Shown: positions 41,161 to 50,004 of the stretch, one piece after another
How the letters are laid out: each line of letters begins with the position of its first letter
Numbering within the stretch: position 1 is the stretch's first letter
NCBI RefSeq assembly: GCF_000829435.1
Contig: NZ_JXRP01000006.1
Location: 186,001 to 250,000 of the forward strand
From: Jeotgalibacillus soli
GTDB taxonomy: Bacteria > Bacillota > Bacilli > Bacillales > Jeotgalibacillaceae
DNA: 64,000 nt
Direction: 5' to 3'
Notes under the pieces: model-generated
Database searches by the model: none
What the model saw: the letters and a program-made list of their open reading frames with translations, nothing else
What the model was told of the DNA's origin: nothing
Program-made: the position numbers and the translations under genes

Positions 41161-41720
41161 ATGGAAAAAGGACATGCAGGAAGTGTGCGTATTCGACCTG
41201 TCACAGATGATGATTTGCATCGTCTGTGGTAGCTAATCTATAAAGAGGAATCACCAGAATGGAAGAAGTGGGACGCTCTCTATTATCCATTTACTCCTAT
41301 AACTCTTGAGCATTTTCTTGCTAAACGGGACAAATACGTCGACGCGGATGATTTTTGGGCCATTGATTACGAAGGGGAAATCATTGGCATTGTCAGCTAC
41401 TACTGGGAGCATGAGCCTTCCAAGTGGCTGGAGATGAGATTTGGTATTTATGAACCTGCGTATTGGAACGGGGGTTACGGAACAGAAGCGCTGCGACTGT
41501 GGATCCAACGTTTATTTACGGAAAAGATTCTTGTAAGAGTAGGGTATACCACCCGGTCTGGGAATGAACGCATGATCAAGGTAGAAGAAAAATTAGGTAT
41601 GAAAATGGAAGCAAAGCTGAGAAAATGAGCTATTACAATGGGGGGTACTATGATTCTATTCGAATGGGGCTGCTTCGTGGGGAATGGGAAGAGCGTTCTG
41701 TAGAATCTTTAGTAAATTAG
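41161..41720 (+). pseudogene. GNAT acetyltransferase with stop and frameshift (copy 2)
   Basis: ATG at 41161 directly follows the amidotransferase stop. In-frame TAG at 41230-41232 interrupts RPVTDDDLHRLW*LIYKEESPEWKKWDALYYPF. The rest is intact (FWAIDYEGEIIGIVSYYWEHE..MRFGIYEPAYWNGGYGTEALRLWIQRLF..VGYTTRSGNERMIKVEEKLGMKMEAKLRK) until a frameshift near 41625, after which YYNGGYYDSIRMGLLRGEWEERSVESLVN reads to a stop at 41718. NGGYGTEA is the acetyl-CoA loop. Confidence 0.85.
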
Positions 41721-41982
41721 CGGTTTAGAGAATTATTTACATTTAGACACATAAATGTAATAGAAAAAAACTGGACATTTCACAGAATTATTTATACAAT
41801 AATAATGAAATTCATTCTCAATTAGATTTATTGGTCATAATCCACTCAATGAATTGGAGCAAGAGGATGAACGAAGAGCTGCTGATTCCAACAGGATTCA
41901 ACCTTTCATTTGGATAGTTCGCACCTGTCCAAACCGTTTTGTGACAAAAGGTATGGAATAAAAGCGGCGCCCCCCTTTGTTG

Positions 41983-42018
41983 ACTCCATCCGTTATGTGC
42001 AGCGGGTGGAGTTTTTTT
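41983..42018 (+). terminator. Terminator-like hairpin
   Basis: ACTCCATCCG / GCGGGTGGAGT followed by TTTTTTT. Belongs to no intact gene; possibly to the preceding GNAT operon or to a lost gene. Confidence 0.75.
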
Positions 42019-42159
42019 ATTAGAAAGGTATGTTGGGCTGTTACTCTTTTTATGGGCTTACAGACTCTTCCCCTATACAAAAATAATGAATTGTGGACCT
42101 TCGTTGAGCATTTATGGACATAAGTTCAAAATTTGTGTGGAAAAGTCTTTGGGTGATTG

Positions 42160-42245
42160 AGTGACGGCCTGTAAATGTGGGAGCACGGCTTATAAATGCT
42201 CCACGAAGGCCTGTAATTTTTTCTAACGGCCTGTAAATGGCCTCT
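42160..42245. repeat. Degenerate 21-bp tandem repeat, variant C (4 units)
   Basis: GACGGCCTGTAAATG, CACGGCTTATAAATG, GAAGGCCTGTAAT and AACGGCCTGTAAATGG; the T before (G)TAAA is at 42170, 42191, 42212 and 42232 (21, 21, 20). Confidence 0.75.
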
Positions 42246-42368
42246 GTCTCTTGAAAATTCGGTACTTCCACTTTACCAGTTACGATATTAACTAAATGAA
42301 TGTTTTAAAAAATATACTTTTCCTCTTGATTATTTGGATCAGCTGTTGTAGGGTTAATATCAACGTTA

Positions 42369-42397
42369 TTGATTTTTCTGAATAATAATACTATAAT
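42369..42397 (+). promoter_or_regulatory. Sigma-A promoter of the metI-metC operon
   Basis: TTGATT, 17-base spacer, TATAAT; start site predicted near 42404, exactly where the S-box begins. Confidence 0.75.
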
Positions 42398-42403
42398 TTA
42401 TAT

Positions 42404-42562
42404 ACTTATCCAGAGAGGTTGAGGGACTGGCCCTTTGATGCCTCAGCAACCAGCCACATTTGGCACGGTGCTAACTCCAGCAGGTTTACTTTAACCTGAG
42501 CGATAAGGAGAACCACGAATGATGATTCGGACCTTCTTCTTACAGGAAGGTCCTTTTTATTT
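42404..42562 (+). ncRNA. SAM-I riboswitch (S-box) with terminator
   Basis: Conserved S-box elements in order: CTTATCCAGAGAGGTTGAGGGA, GGCCCTTTGATGCCTCAGCAACC, CGGTGCTAACTCC, and the closing GCGATAAG (to ~42508). A terminator follows: GGACCTTC / GGAAGGTCC (42529-42552) and a T run. SAM binding stabilises the aptamer and favours termination, so the genes are on when methionine/SAM is low. Controls metI and metC. Confidence 0.95.
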
Positions 42563-42608
42563 TTCCTTCCAATCGTTACAGGCCCTATGTATGAAGGAGG
42601 AACTTACA

Positions 42609-43730
42609 ATGACAAACAATCACCTTGAAACTCAATTAGCACAATTAGGAAATCGCAGCGAAGAAGCAACAGGTACAGTAAATCCACCAGTATATTTCTC
42701 AACAGCTTATCGCCATGAAGGCATCGGTGCTTCAACAGGTTTTGATTATACGCGTACAAAAAATCCAACCCGCTCCATATTAGAGGAAGGTATCGCTAAG
42801 CTCGAGGAAGGGGATGAAGGCTTTGCCTGCAGTTCGGGAATGGCTGCGATTCAGCTTATTCTTACCCTTTTTAAAGCGGGAGATGAGATTCTTGCATCCG
42901 ATGATATTTATGGTGGGACATATCGTTTGTTAAAGCATTATGAGGTAACGTACGGCATTCAAACTCGTTATGTTGATACAAATAATTTAGAAGAGGTAGA
43001 AGCAAATCTTTCAGATAAAACGAAAGCGATTATCGTTGAAACACCGACAAATCCTTTAATGCATACGACTGATATTTCAGCCATTGCACGTCTAACGAAA
43101 GAAAATAGCCTTCTATTGATTGTAGATAATACATTTTTGACGCCATATTTACAAAAGCCGCTTACGCAAGGTGCAGATATTGTGATCCACAGTGCAACGA
43201 AATATATCGGCGGACATAATGATGTACTGGCTGGATTAGTTGTTGCGAAGGGAGAGGCGATTTGCGAGAGACTGGCTGCGCTTCATAATGGAGCTGGAGC
43301 GGTTTTAGCACCGCTTGATTGTTGGCTTTTAATTCGAGGGCTTAAAACATTATCGCTGCGTATGGACCGTCATCAGGAAAACGCAAAAAAAGTCGTTTCT
43401 TTCTTAGCCGAGCATGAAGGCATCCACAGTGTATTATATCCGGGCGTCGGCGGGATGGTGTCGTTTCGCTTGAAAGACTCGGCGTGGGTAGACCCTTTCC
43501 TTCGTTCGCTTAAACTTATTGTATTTGCAGAGAGCCTAGGGGGAATAGAAAGCTTTATTACGTATCCTGCAACACAAACGCATGCAGATATTCCGGTGGA
43601 GGAGAGGCATGCACGTGGAATTTGTGATCGATTGCTGCGTTTTTCAGTTGGGATTGAGCATATAGATGATCTAACAAGTGACTTGGCCCAAGCACTTGAA
43701 GCTGTTCAAAAGGAGGCGTCAGTTCTATGA
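42609..43730 (+). CDS. metI: Cystathionine gamma-synthase / O-acetylhomoserine thiolyase
   Basis: 373 aa from ATG 42609 (AGGAGG upstream), the exact length of B. subtilis MetI; the open frame further upstream runs through the riboswitch terminator and is not coding. Cys/Met-metabolism PLP enzyme: SSGMAAIQLIL (~75), DDIYGGTYRLL, IIVETPTNPLMH, and the PLP-lysine Lys198 in HSATKYIGGHNDV. It condenses O-acyl-homoserine with cysteine to cystathionine (and with sulfide to homocysteine). First gene of the S-box operon; its stop overlaps the metC ATG by four bases. Confidence 0.9.
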   Translation: MTNNHLETQLAQLGNRSEEATGTVNPPVYFSTAYRHEGIGASTGFDYTRTKNPTRSILEEGIAKLEEGDEGFACSSGMAAIQLILTLFKAGDEILASDDIYGGTYRLLKHYEVTYGIQTRYVDTNNLEEVEANLSDKTKAIIVETPTNPLMHTTDISAIARLTKENSLLLIVDNTFLTPYLQKPLTQGADIVIHSATKYIGGHNDVLAGLVVAKGEAICERLAALHNGAGAVLAPLDCWLLIRGLKTLSLRMDRHQENAKKVVSFLAEHEGIHSVLYPGVGGMVSFRLKDSAWVDPFLRSLKLIVFAESLGGIESFITYPATQTHADIPVEERHARGICDRLLRFSVGIEHIDDLTSDLAQALEAVQKEASVL

Positions 43731-44911
43731 CCAAAAATGAGCTTGGATTTGAGACGAGGCTAATGCATCAACCTAACTTCATTGATCAACCAACAGGCGC
43801 AGTGAATGTTCCATTGCATTATTCATCCACATTTCATCAGAACTCATTTGACGAATTTGGTCCTTTTGATTACAGCCGTTCCGGCAACCCGACGAGGCTT
43901 GCGCTGGAAGAAGCGATCGCAGATCTTGAAAACGGGACGAAGGGATATGCATTTGCATCAGGAATGGCAGCGATCTCAAGTGCTTTTATGCTGCTGTCAG
44001 CGGGTGATCATGTGCTCGTATCAACGGACGTCTATGGTGGAACATATCGCCTGATCACTCAGGTTTTAACGCAATTTAAAATTGAACATACGTTTATTGA
44101 TATGACGGATCTGGATGAAATAGCGAGAAACGTTCGTCCGAATACAAAGGTGATTTATGTGGAAACACCCTCTAATCCTTGTATGAATATTACGGATATT
44201 GAAGGTGTTGCAAAGGTTGCAAAAGCGAATGGATGCATGACCTTTGTGGATAATACATTTATGACGCCTCTTTTGCAGAAGCCGCTTGATCTTGGTGCAG
44301 ATCTTGTGCTGCATAGCGCGACGAAATTTCTGTCTGGTCATAGTGATGTTGTAGCGGGACTTGCCGTTGCAAAGGATGAGGAGCTTGGGAAGCGGATTGG
44401 ATTTATTCAAAACTCATTTGGCTCAATATTAGGTGTACAGGACTGCTGGCTTTTGCTGCGGGGAATGAAGACATTGAGTGTACGTTTAAATCAGTCGCAG
44501 GATTCTGCAAGAGAGATCGCGGATTATCTTCATCATCATACTGAAATCGAAGAAGTATATTATCCTGGATTTTCTTTTCACGAAGGCTACCCGATCCATG
44601 CGAGACAGTCATCAGGAGCAGGAGCTGTTCTATCCTTTCGATTGCCGACGAAGGATAGTGCACGTGTTTTCGTAGAACATATGAAAATTCCGGTTTTCGC
44701 AGTGAGCCTTGGCGCTGTGGAATCCATTTTATCCTATCCTGCAACGATGTCTCACGCTGCAATGCCTCCGGAAGAGCGGGCAAAACGAGGCATCACAGAC
44801 GGTCTCCTTCGATTATCTGTGGGCTTGGAAAATGTGGATGATCTTTTAAATGATATTAAACAAGCACTTGAAGCAGTGAAGCAGCATGCATTAAAGGCAG
44901 AACATGTTTAA
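43727..44911 (+). CDS. metC: Cystathionine beta-lyase
   Basis: 394 aa, close to the 390 aa of B. subtilis MetC, ATG at 43727 overlapping the metI stop. Same PLP fold: LHYSSTFHQNSFDEFGPFDYSRSGNPTRLALEEAIADLE, ASGMAAISSAFMLL, VIYVETPSNPCMNITD and Lys200 in HSATKFLSGHSDVVAG. It cleaves cystathionine to homocysteine, pyruvate and ammonia, completing transsulfuration from cysteine. Assigned as lyase rather than synthase from gene order and resemblance; the two activities are hard to separate by motif. Ends at a strong terminator. Confidence 0.9.
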   Translation: MTKNELGFETRLMHQPNFIDQPTGAVNVPLHYSSTFHQNSFDEFGPFDYSRSGNPTRLALEEAIADLENGTKGYAFASGMAAISSAFMLLSAGDHVLVSTDVYGGTYRLITQVLTQFKIEHTFIDMTDLDEIARNVRPNTKVIYVETPSNPCMNITDIEGVAKVAKANGCMTFVDNTFMTPLLQKPLDLGADLVLHSATKFLSGHSDVVAGLAVAKDEELGKRIGFIQNSFGSILGVQDCWLLLRGMKTLSVRLNQSQDSAREIADYLHHHTEIEEVYYPGFSFHEGYPIHARQSSGAGAVLSFRLPTKDSARVFVEHMKIPVFAVSLGAVESILSYPATMSHAAMPPEERAKRGITDGLLRLSVGLENVDDLLNDIKQALEAVKQHALKAEHV

Positions 44912-44946
44912 AAAGCTGTGAGAGCATAGAGCTTTCACAGCTTTTT
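44911..44946 (+). terminator. Terminator of metI-metC
   Basis: AAAAGCTGTGA / TCACAGCTTTTT. Confidence 0.85.
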
Positions 44947-45045
44947 GCGTTGTATATAGAATGGGTGGATTGCAGTGAAATTTATGGTTAAAATAGGAAG
45001 TAATATATTCATATTATAATAGATGTTGAGAAGAGGAGATAGATA

Positions 45046-46356
45046 ATGAAAAAATATCGAATCCTTTTTATTTTTATATTCTTTCTTGCCCTCCTTCTTG
45101 TAGGAGCGATAATCTATAGTTTTTTACGAGACAGTGATCCATACAACTATTTTACCGGTATTGCAGTGAGATTGCTCTGTCACCTGATGATGAAATAATC
45201 CTGTTTTCATCTTTTACAGATGGAAGTGAAGCGATTTACCGGGCAAATCTAGATGGAACCGATGTGGAGCAATAAACGGAACCGAATGGAGAGCGGCACA
45301 GGGAGCCTTCCTATTCGAATGATGAGACGAACATTCTGTACTTAGCTGAAGATACTGAAGGAATTCAGTACCTGTATACGGCTGACAGAGATGGAAGGAA
45401 TCCTTTTCAGCTTACAGACAACAAGCAATATGTTTCTGACACCGTTTTTTCACCAGGTGGAGATGTCATCTATTATGCTGCGACTCCCGCTGAAGACATG
45501 TTTAAAGCAGAAGGGGAATCGAGAGAAGGATTTGATATCTTTTCGATTCCAAGTGATGGAGGTGAAGAAGAGCAAACCACGTTTGAAAATTGATATATTC
45601 TCTCTTTCACCTGATGGAACAGAGCTATATTACAGCCTTTACGAGGACACTGGAGATACGGTTTATTCATTTTCGCTCGAAGATGGAATTGAGAAAGGAG
45701 TCGTGACGGCAGATTCTGCGCCAGTTGATATGTCATATTATTCACCTCGGATTTCTCCGAATGGAAGGATGCTTGCTTTTACTGCTGTATCGGAAGAGTC
45801 ACAGGATAGCTCGCTGTTTGAATATGAATTATTTTTACTGAACATAGACTCAAAAGAGATGAAGCAACTGACCGATCTTCATGCATCCGTCCAATCACCG
45901 GCTTTTTTCCACAATGAACAGAAAATAGCCTTTCTTTATCAACACAACCGGCCAAGCCAGCCGGAGCAATACCGCCTTATGACAGTGGATCTTGAGTCCG
46001 GAGAGCCAGCAGAAATCAGCATCGAAGCTCTTCCACAGTCAGAGGGAGGACAATGGTTTCTCAGAGCGCTTGATTTATCAGTGAATAGCGGAACCATTGG
46101 CTTACTGTATACACTTTTGCTTGTTGCGCTTACACTGTTTACACGGCAGCGCCTTCAAAAAATCTTTTTACCTGCGTTCGTAAGTTTAGGATTAACGATC
46201 ATCGTATTTATTTCAAGCTTTGCTGCAGCAGCGATGATGGATCCTTGGGCTGGAATTGCTTTGGTAATGTTGTCGGCTGGGATGATGGTCTATACAATAC
46301 TCGTGTTTTTATTTGCACTCATCACAAAACTTGTTAAAAAGAGGATGATGCAGTGA
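45046..46356 (+). pseudogene. Membrane-anchored TolB-like beta-propeller protein, broken
   Basis: ATG 45046 with AGAGGAG upstream starts a TM anchor (ILFIFIFFLALLLVGAIIYSFL). A frameshift near 45160 leads to IALSPDDEIILFSSFTDGSEAIYRANLDG, then an in-frame TAA (~45273), more WD-like blades (ILYLAEDTEGIQYLYTADRDG..QLT, DTVFSPGGDVIYYAA), a frame change near 45590, and DIFSLSPDGTELYY..SYYSPRISPNGRMLAFTA..FLLNIDSKEMKQLTDL. The C-terminus adds two to three TMs. At least two frameshifts and one stop. Blade motifs are of the TolB/PD40 type; original role unknown. Confidence 0.85.
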
Positions 46357-46409
46357 TTTCATCATCCGGAAAAATTTTACCTTCAAGTGATATATATTAG
46401 GTTTATACA

Positions 46410-46455
46410 AAGGAGTCAGCATTTGAGCTTTCACTACTCAAGGCTGGCTTATTCT
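46410..46455 (+). terminator. Imperfect hairpin after the propeller remnant
   Basis: AGTCAGCATTTGAG / CTCAAGGCTGGCTT with mismatches and a weak T run. Confidence 0.4.
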
Positions 46456-46547
46456 TATGGGATGAAATGAAATTATCCCTTCCAAAAATATGTAGAAACA
46501 GCTTGTTATTTTTCAAAAGAGAAGGTACACTGTAATTAATCTGATAC

Positions 46548-46562
46548 TGATAATCATTATCA
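46548..46562. promoter_or_regulatory. Fur box
   Basis: TGATAATCATTATCA is an exact match to the Bacillus 7-1-7 Fur consensus (TGATAATnATTATCA), with an extra half (TGATAC) six bases to the left. It lies 36 bases before the nitroreductase start, where Fur would block transcription under iron sufficiency. PerR and Zur boxes differ at key positions. Confidence 0.85.
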
Positions 46563-46597
46563 ACAAATACGAGCGATGATAAGAGGAGGATTTTCCA

Positions 46598-47191
46598 TTG
46601 GCTATCCAAACGACAATACAAGAACGCCGAACTGTTCGTGAATTAGAGACAACTTCGATTCCAAGAGAGACATTATATAAGCTATTAGAAATTGCATCCT
46701 ATGCACCTTTTCATAGTAAGCAAGAGCCCTGGCATGTAACCATTATCGAAGATCCAAATGAAAAACAGCATTTTCTTGAACAGGTACTTGTGAGCTATCA
46801 GCGTACAGGCGTGACATCAAATTATACCGAGGAACAGCATGAGAAGCTGCGTCAGTCCTATACATCTTATTACCATGACACACCGCTTCATTTGCTTGTT
46901 ACAACTGACCGTGAAGATACAGAAAAGAAGCAGCTTGAATCGGTCGGGGCTACAAGTGCTTTTATTCAAAACCTGCAGCTTTCCGCCTGGGAAGAAGAGA
47001 TCGGTGTTGTGTGGAGGACGAATCCTTATATCTTTGATGAAGAATTTGGACGCGCAATGGGAGTGCCGGAGGATCAAAAAATGATTGGCTCACTTCATTT
47101 AGGCTACCCAAAAAGGGTGCCTAAAAAGAAAGAGCGCAAATCTGTTGAAAGCTGGACGCAAACGTTGAATCAAGTGCTCGGAATTGAATAA
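46598..47191 (+). CDS. Nitroreductase-family flavoprotein, Fur-controlled
   Basis: 197 aa, TTG start at 46598 eight bases after AGAGGAGG. FMN-binding motifs: IQERRTVRELE (~8-18), LLEIASYAPFHSKQEPWHV (~29-47), SVGATSAFIQNLQLSAWEEEIGVVWRT (~110-136), MIGSLHLGYPK (~162-172). It belongs to the nitroreductase superfamily (YdjA/YfhC-like branch), which reduces quinones, nitro groups or other acceptors with NAD(P)H. The Fur box upstream suggests a role in iron starvation, for example ferric-chelate or siderophore-related reduction; that is inference. Confidence 0.85.
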   Translation: MAIQTTIQERRTVRELETTSIPRETLYKLLEIASYAPFHSKQEPWHVTIIEDPNEKQHFLEQVLVSYQRTGVTSNYTEEQHEKLRQSYTSYYHDTPLHLLVTTDREDTEKKQLESVGATSAFIQNLQLSAWEEEIGVVWRTNPYIFDEEFGRAMGVPEDQKMIGSLHLGYPKRVPKKKERKSVESWTQTLNQVLGIE

Positions 47192-47197
47192 ATCATG

Positions 47198-47228
47198 AAA
47201 TCGACTGGCTATGTCCAGTCGATTTTTT
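47198..47228 (+). terminator. Terminator of nitroreductase gene
   Basis: AAATCGACTGG / CCAGTCGATTTTTT. Confidence 0.85.
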
Positions 47229-47291
47229 GTTTAGGGAGGAGGAATGAAAGGGAATGAAATAATAGGACTAAATGAGAAAGGAAGAGAATAA

Positions 47292-48092
47292 ATGACCATT
47301 TTTTCTACAGAAGCCTTAAAAGACGAACATATACTTATTACGGGTGCAACGGGAGGCATTGGGTATGAAACCGCAAAAGCCGCTATTCTTGCAGGAGCGA
47401 CAGTCAGTGTGACCGGAAGGAATGAAGAAAAGCTTGGGAAATTAAAAGAAGACTGCGAATCTCTTCATGCAGCTGGACAGCTTATTGTCATCCCGGCAGA
47501 CTTAAATGAGGCCGCATACAGACGGCGTCTTGTGGAAGAAGCATCTGTCAAAGGCGGTTCGATCACAGGGCTTGTAAATGCTGCAGGTGTATCAGGGGGC
47601 GACACACTGGATCAGTTAAAAGAAGAAGATCTTCGTAAGATTATTGAATTGAACTATTTTTCAACCGTGCTTTTAACACAGCTTGTGTATGAAGAAATGA
47701 GAAAGAAAAAGAAAGGCGCTGTTGTGAATGTGTCTTCTTTGTCAGGGCTAAGAGGGACACATGGCAATATCGCTTACAGTGCGTCTAAATTTGCGATTAC
47801 AGGCTTTACGCAATCATTTGCAGTAGAAGCGATTGAGCATGGCATTCGAGTAAATGCAGTATGTCCGGGCTTTGTCAATACAGAGATGGGGAGATCAGCA
47901 ATCCAGAAAAAAGCGGATGGGGCAGGACGCTCATACGAGGAGCAATTGAAAATGACCGAAGAAGATCTTCCATCTGGCCGTATTACGAAGCCGGAGGAGG
48001 TTGCCCGAAGCATCGTCTATTTATTAACGGATGCTGCTGAAAATATTATCGGGGAATCATTAAAGATCTCGGGCGGAAGTGTGATGAGATAG
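47292..48092 (+). CDS. Short-chain dehydrogenase/reductase (SDR)
   Basis: 266 aa, ATG at 47292 with GAAAGGAAGAG upstream. Classical SDR: NAD(P) motif TGATGGIG (~17-24), NAAG (~96), active-site Ser in NVSSLSG (~142) and YSASK (Tyr ~158, Lys ~162), then VNAVCPGFVNTEM and a C-terminal ISGGSVM. Arg/Asn residues after beta2 (VTGRNEEKL) favour NADPH. Substrate unknown; FabG-like enzymes share this plan, but no fatty-acid genes adjoin. Confidence 0.9.
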   Translation: MTIFSTEALKDEHILITGATGGIGYETAKAAILAGATVSVTGRNEEKLGKLKEDCESLHAAGQLIVIPADLNEAAYRRRLVEEASVKGGSITGLVNAAGVSGGDTLDQLKEEDLRKIIELNYFSTVLLTQLVYEEMRKKKKGAVVNVSSLSGLRGTHGNIAYSASKFAITGFTQSFAVEAIEHGIRVNAVCPGFVNTEMGRSAIQKKADGAGRSYEEQLKMTEEDLPSGRITKPEEVARSIVYLLTDAAENIIGESLKISGGSVMR

Positions 48093-48122
48093 AGAAAATT
48101 TCTAATAAATGCTGTCTTTTTC

Positions 48123-48151
48123 AGAGAGATCGTGCTTGCGCGGTCTCTTTT
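48123..48151 (+). terminator. Terminator of SDR gene
   Basis: AGAGATCG / CGGTCTCT followed by TTTGC. Confidence 0.65.
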
Positions 48152-48333
48152 GCTGAATAAGAAAAGATTTTTAGAAGCTGGATGGGTATCCCTCCTATTA
48201 ATATGGAAAAAATATTGCATTTACTCCCAATTACGTATAAAATTCTAGTGTTAAAAGTAAACTAAAAGTAATGTAATAGAAAACTTTATTGACTAAAAGT
48301 TTAGTAATACTAAACATGATGGAAGGTAGAATG

Positions 48334-48876
48334 ATGGAAATTGGAAAAAAGATTAAGAATCTCCGTTTGAAAAAAGGGCTGACACAAGAAGAGCTTGGTG
48401 AACGGACGGATCTAAGTAAAGGATATATTTCTCAGCTTGAGCGTGATCTAAGTTCTCCGTCCATTGATACGCTTTTTCATTTATTGGAAGTGCTTGGAAT
48501 CTCACCAAAGGAATTTTTTGATGAAGACATCCACAAGCAAAAAGTAGTGTATGAGGAAGAAGAACAGACGGGTTTTGTGGATGAAGAACGTGGCTATGAA
48601 ATCAGGTGGCTTGTCCCTGAATCCAATGAGAAAGAGATGGAGCCCATTCGCCTGTGTTTTCAGGAAAAGGGTGAATTTAAAGTATTTGAGCCTTCTCTTT
48701 CGGAAACATTTGCCTATGTGTTAAGCGGGCAAGTAATTGTTCGACTAGGAAAACACACGTACGTAGCAAAAAAAGGAGAGTCTATCTATTTCCACGCTTC
48801 TGAAGAGCATCAAATTGTAAATGATTTTAATGGCTTGTCAGAGCTGGTGCTTGTTTGTACGGACTCATACTTATAG
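48334..48876 (+). CDS. XRE-cupin transcriptional regulator of the polyamine transport operon (PotR/PuuR-like)
   Basis: 180 aa from ATG 48334 (GGAAGG seven bases upstream; several ATGs lie close together so the exact start may differ by one codon). HTH (~1-60): MEIGKKIKNLRLKKGLTQEELGERTDLSKGYISQLERDLSSPSIDTLFHLLEVL. Cupin sensor (~95-178): FAYVLSGQVIVRLGKHTYVAKKGESIYFHASEEHQIVN. This architecture (PuuR, YdcN) often controls polyamine or amino-acid genes; here it opens the potABCD operon 24 bases before potA, so it is likely polyamine-responsive. Confidence 0.85.
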   Translation: MEIGKKIKNLRLKKGLTQEELGERTDLSKGYISQLERDLSSPSIDTLFHLLEVLGISPKEFFDEDIHKQKVVYEEEEQTGFVDEERGYEIRWLVPESNEKEMEPIRLCFQEKGEFKVFEPSLSETFAYVLSGQVIVRLGKHTYVAKKGESIYFHASEEHQIVNDFNGLSELVLVCTDSYL

Positions 48877-48900
48877 AAGTGGTGTTAGGGGGAGAAAAAG

Positions 48901-50004
48901 ATGAGCGATAACACGATTATTCAATTCGATCAAGTAACGAAGAAGTTTGACGATGCTATAGTACTTGATTCTGTCAGCTTTAAGATTGAACGGGGGAAAT
49001 TTTACACGCTATTAGGCCCTTCAGGCTGTGGAAAAACAACTATTCTGCGGCTCATTGCAGGTTTTACGGAGCCTTCAAGCGGTTCGATTTACTTTGATGG
49101 TAAAGTAATCAATGACGTTCCTGCAAATAAACGTCAGGTAAATACAGTGTTCCAGGACTACGCATTATTTCCACACTTAAATGTGTTTGAAAATGTAGCC
49201 TTTGGCTTAAAAATTAAAAAAATGAAAAAAGCTGTAATTGGAGAAAAAGTCAAAGAAGCGTTGAAGTTTGTCAATCTTGAAGGCTATGAAAATCGTGAAA
49301 TCAATGAAATGTCCGGGGGACAGCGTCAGCGTGTTGCGATCGCACGTGCAATCGTCAATGAGCCGGAGGTTATTTTACTCGATGAGCCGCTTTCTGCACT
49401 GGATTTAAAGCTGCGAACAGAGATGCAGTATGAATTAAGAGAGCTCCAGCAGCGTCTTGGGATTACCTTTATCTTTGTTACGCATGATCAGGAAGAAGCG
49501 CTGGCCATGTCAGATGAAATCTTTGTCTTAAATCATGGTATTATCCAGCAGAGCGGAACGCCAACAGATATTTACGATGAACCGATCAATCGCTTTGTCG
49601 CTGATTTTATTGGAGAATCAAATATTACAGCAGGGGTTATGATCGAGGATTATAAAGTATCCTTTGCCGGAAAAGAATTCATTTGTGTGGACCGTGGATT
49701 GAATTCGAATGAGCCGATAGAAATTGTAATCCGTCCCGAAGATCTTGCCATTACGGTAAGGGATGAAGGCAAACTTCGAGTTAGAGTGGATTCTCAGCTG
49801 TTCCGCGGCGTTCATTATGAGATTTGCTGCTATGATGAATTTGAAAATGAGTGGCTTGTTCATTCGACGAAGAAAGCAACGGTTGGTGAGGAAATTGGGT
49901 TAACCTTTGATTCTGAAGCTATACATGTTATGCGGTTTAACGAATCGGAAGAAGAGTTTGATAAACGTCTTGAAGCGTATGTGGAGAAGGATCATGCAAA
50001 CTAA
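48901..50004 (+). CDS. potA: Spermidine/putrescine ABC importer, ATPase PotA
   Basis: 367 aa, ATG at 48901 with GGGGGAG upstream. Walker [10 protein letters not shown] (39-47), Q-loop [11 protein letters not shown], signature MSGGQRQR (~140-147), Walker [14 protein letters not shown]-loop VTHDQEEAL, then a TOBE domain (~240-360). Drives uptake of spermidine/putrescine through PotB/PotC. Overlaps potB by 11 bases. Second gene of the regulator-potABCD operon. Confidence 0.92.
   Translation: MSDNTIIQFDQVTKKFDDAIVLDSVSFKIERGKFYTLLGPSGCGKTTILRLIAGFTEPSSGSIYFDGKVINDVPANKRQVNTVFQDYALFPHLNVFENVAFGLKIKKMKKAVIGEKVKEALKFVNLEGYENREINEMSGGQRQRVAIARAIVNEPEVILLDEPLSALDLKLRTEMQYELRELQQRLGITFIFVTHDQEEALAMSDEIFVLNHGIIQQSGTPTDIYDEPINRFVADFIGESNITAGVMIEDYKVSFAGKEFICVDRGLNSNEPIEIVIRPEDLAITVRDEGKLRVRVDSQLFRGVHYEICCYDEFENEWLVHSTKKATVGEEIGLTFDSEAIHVMRFNESEEEFDKRLEAYVEKDHAN

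Larger units (their letters stand above)
41721..42365. other. Intergenic stretch before the first S-box
   Basis: About 640 bases without an intact gene. Contains a weak Fur-like site (TGAAATTCATTCTCA, ~41809-41823), a terminator (41983-42018), one variant-A-like unit (CATTTATGGACATAAG near 42110) and the variant-C array. Confidence 0.55.

Noticed and set aside
42160-42245. CRISPR array (regular short repeats)
   Set aside because: Units are only ~13 conserved bases with 7-8-base gaps, too short for CRISPR repeats and spacers, degenerate, and no cas genes are present. The same holds for the other 21-bp arrays.
45391-46356. Intact 321-aa gene
   Set aside because: Its first ~65 codons are in the wrong frame relative to the propeller blades readable upstream; it is the 3' part of a frameshifted gene.
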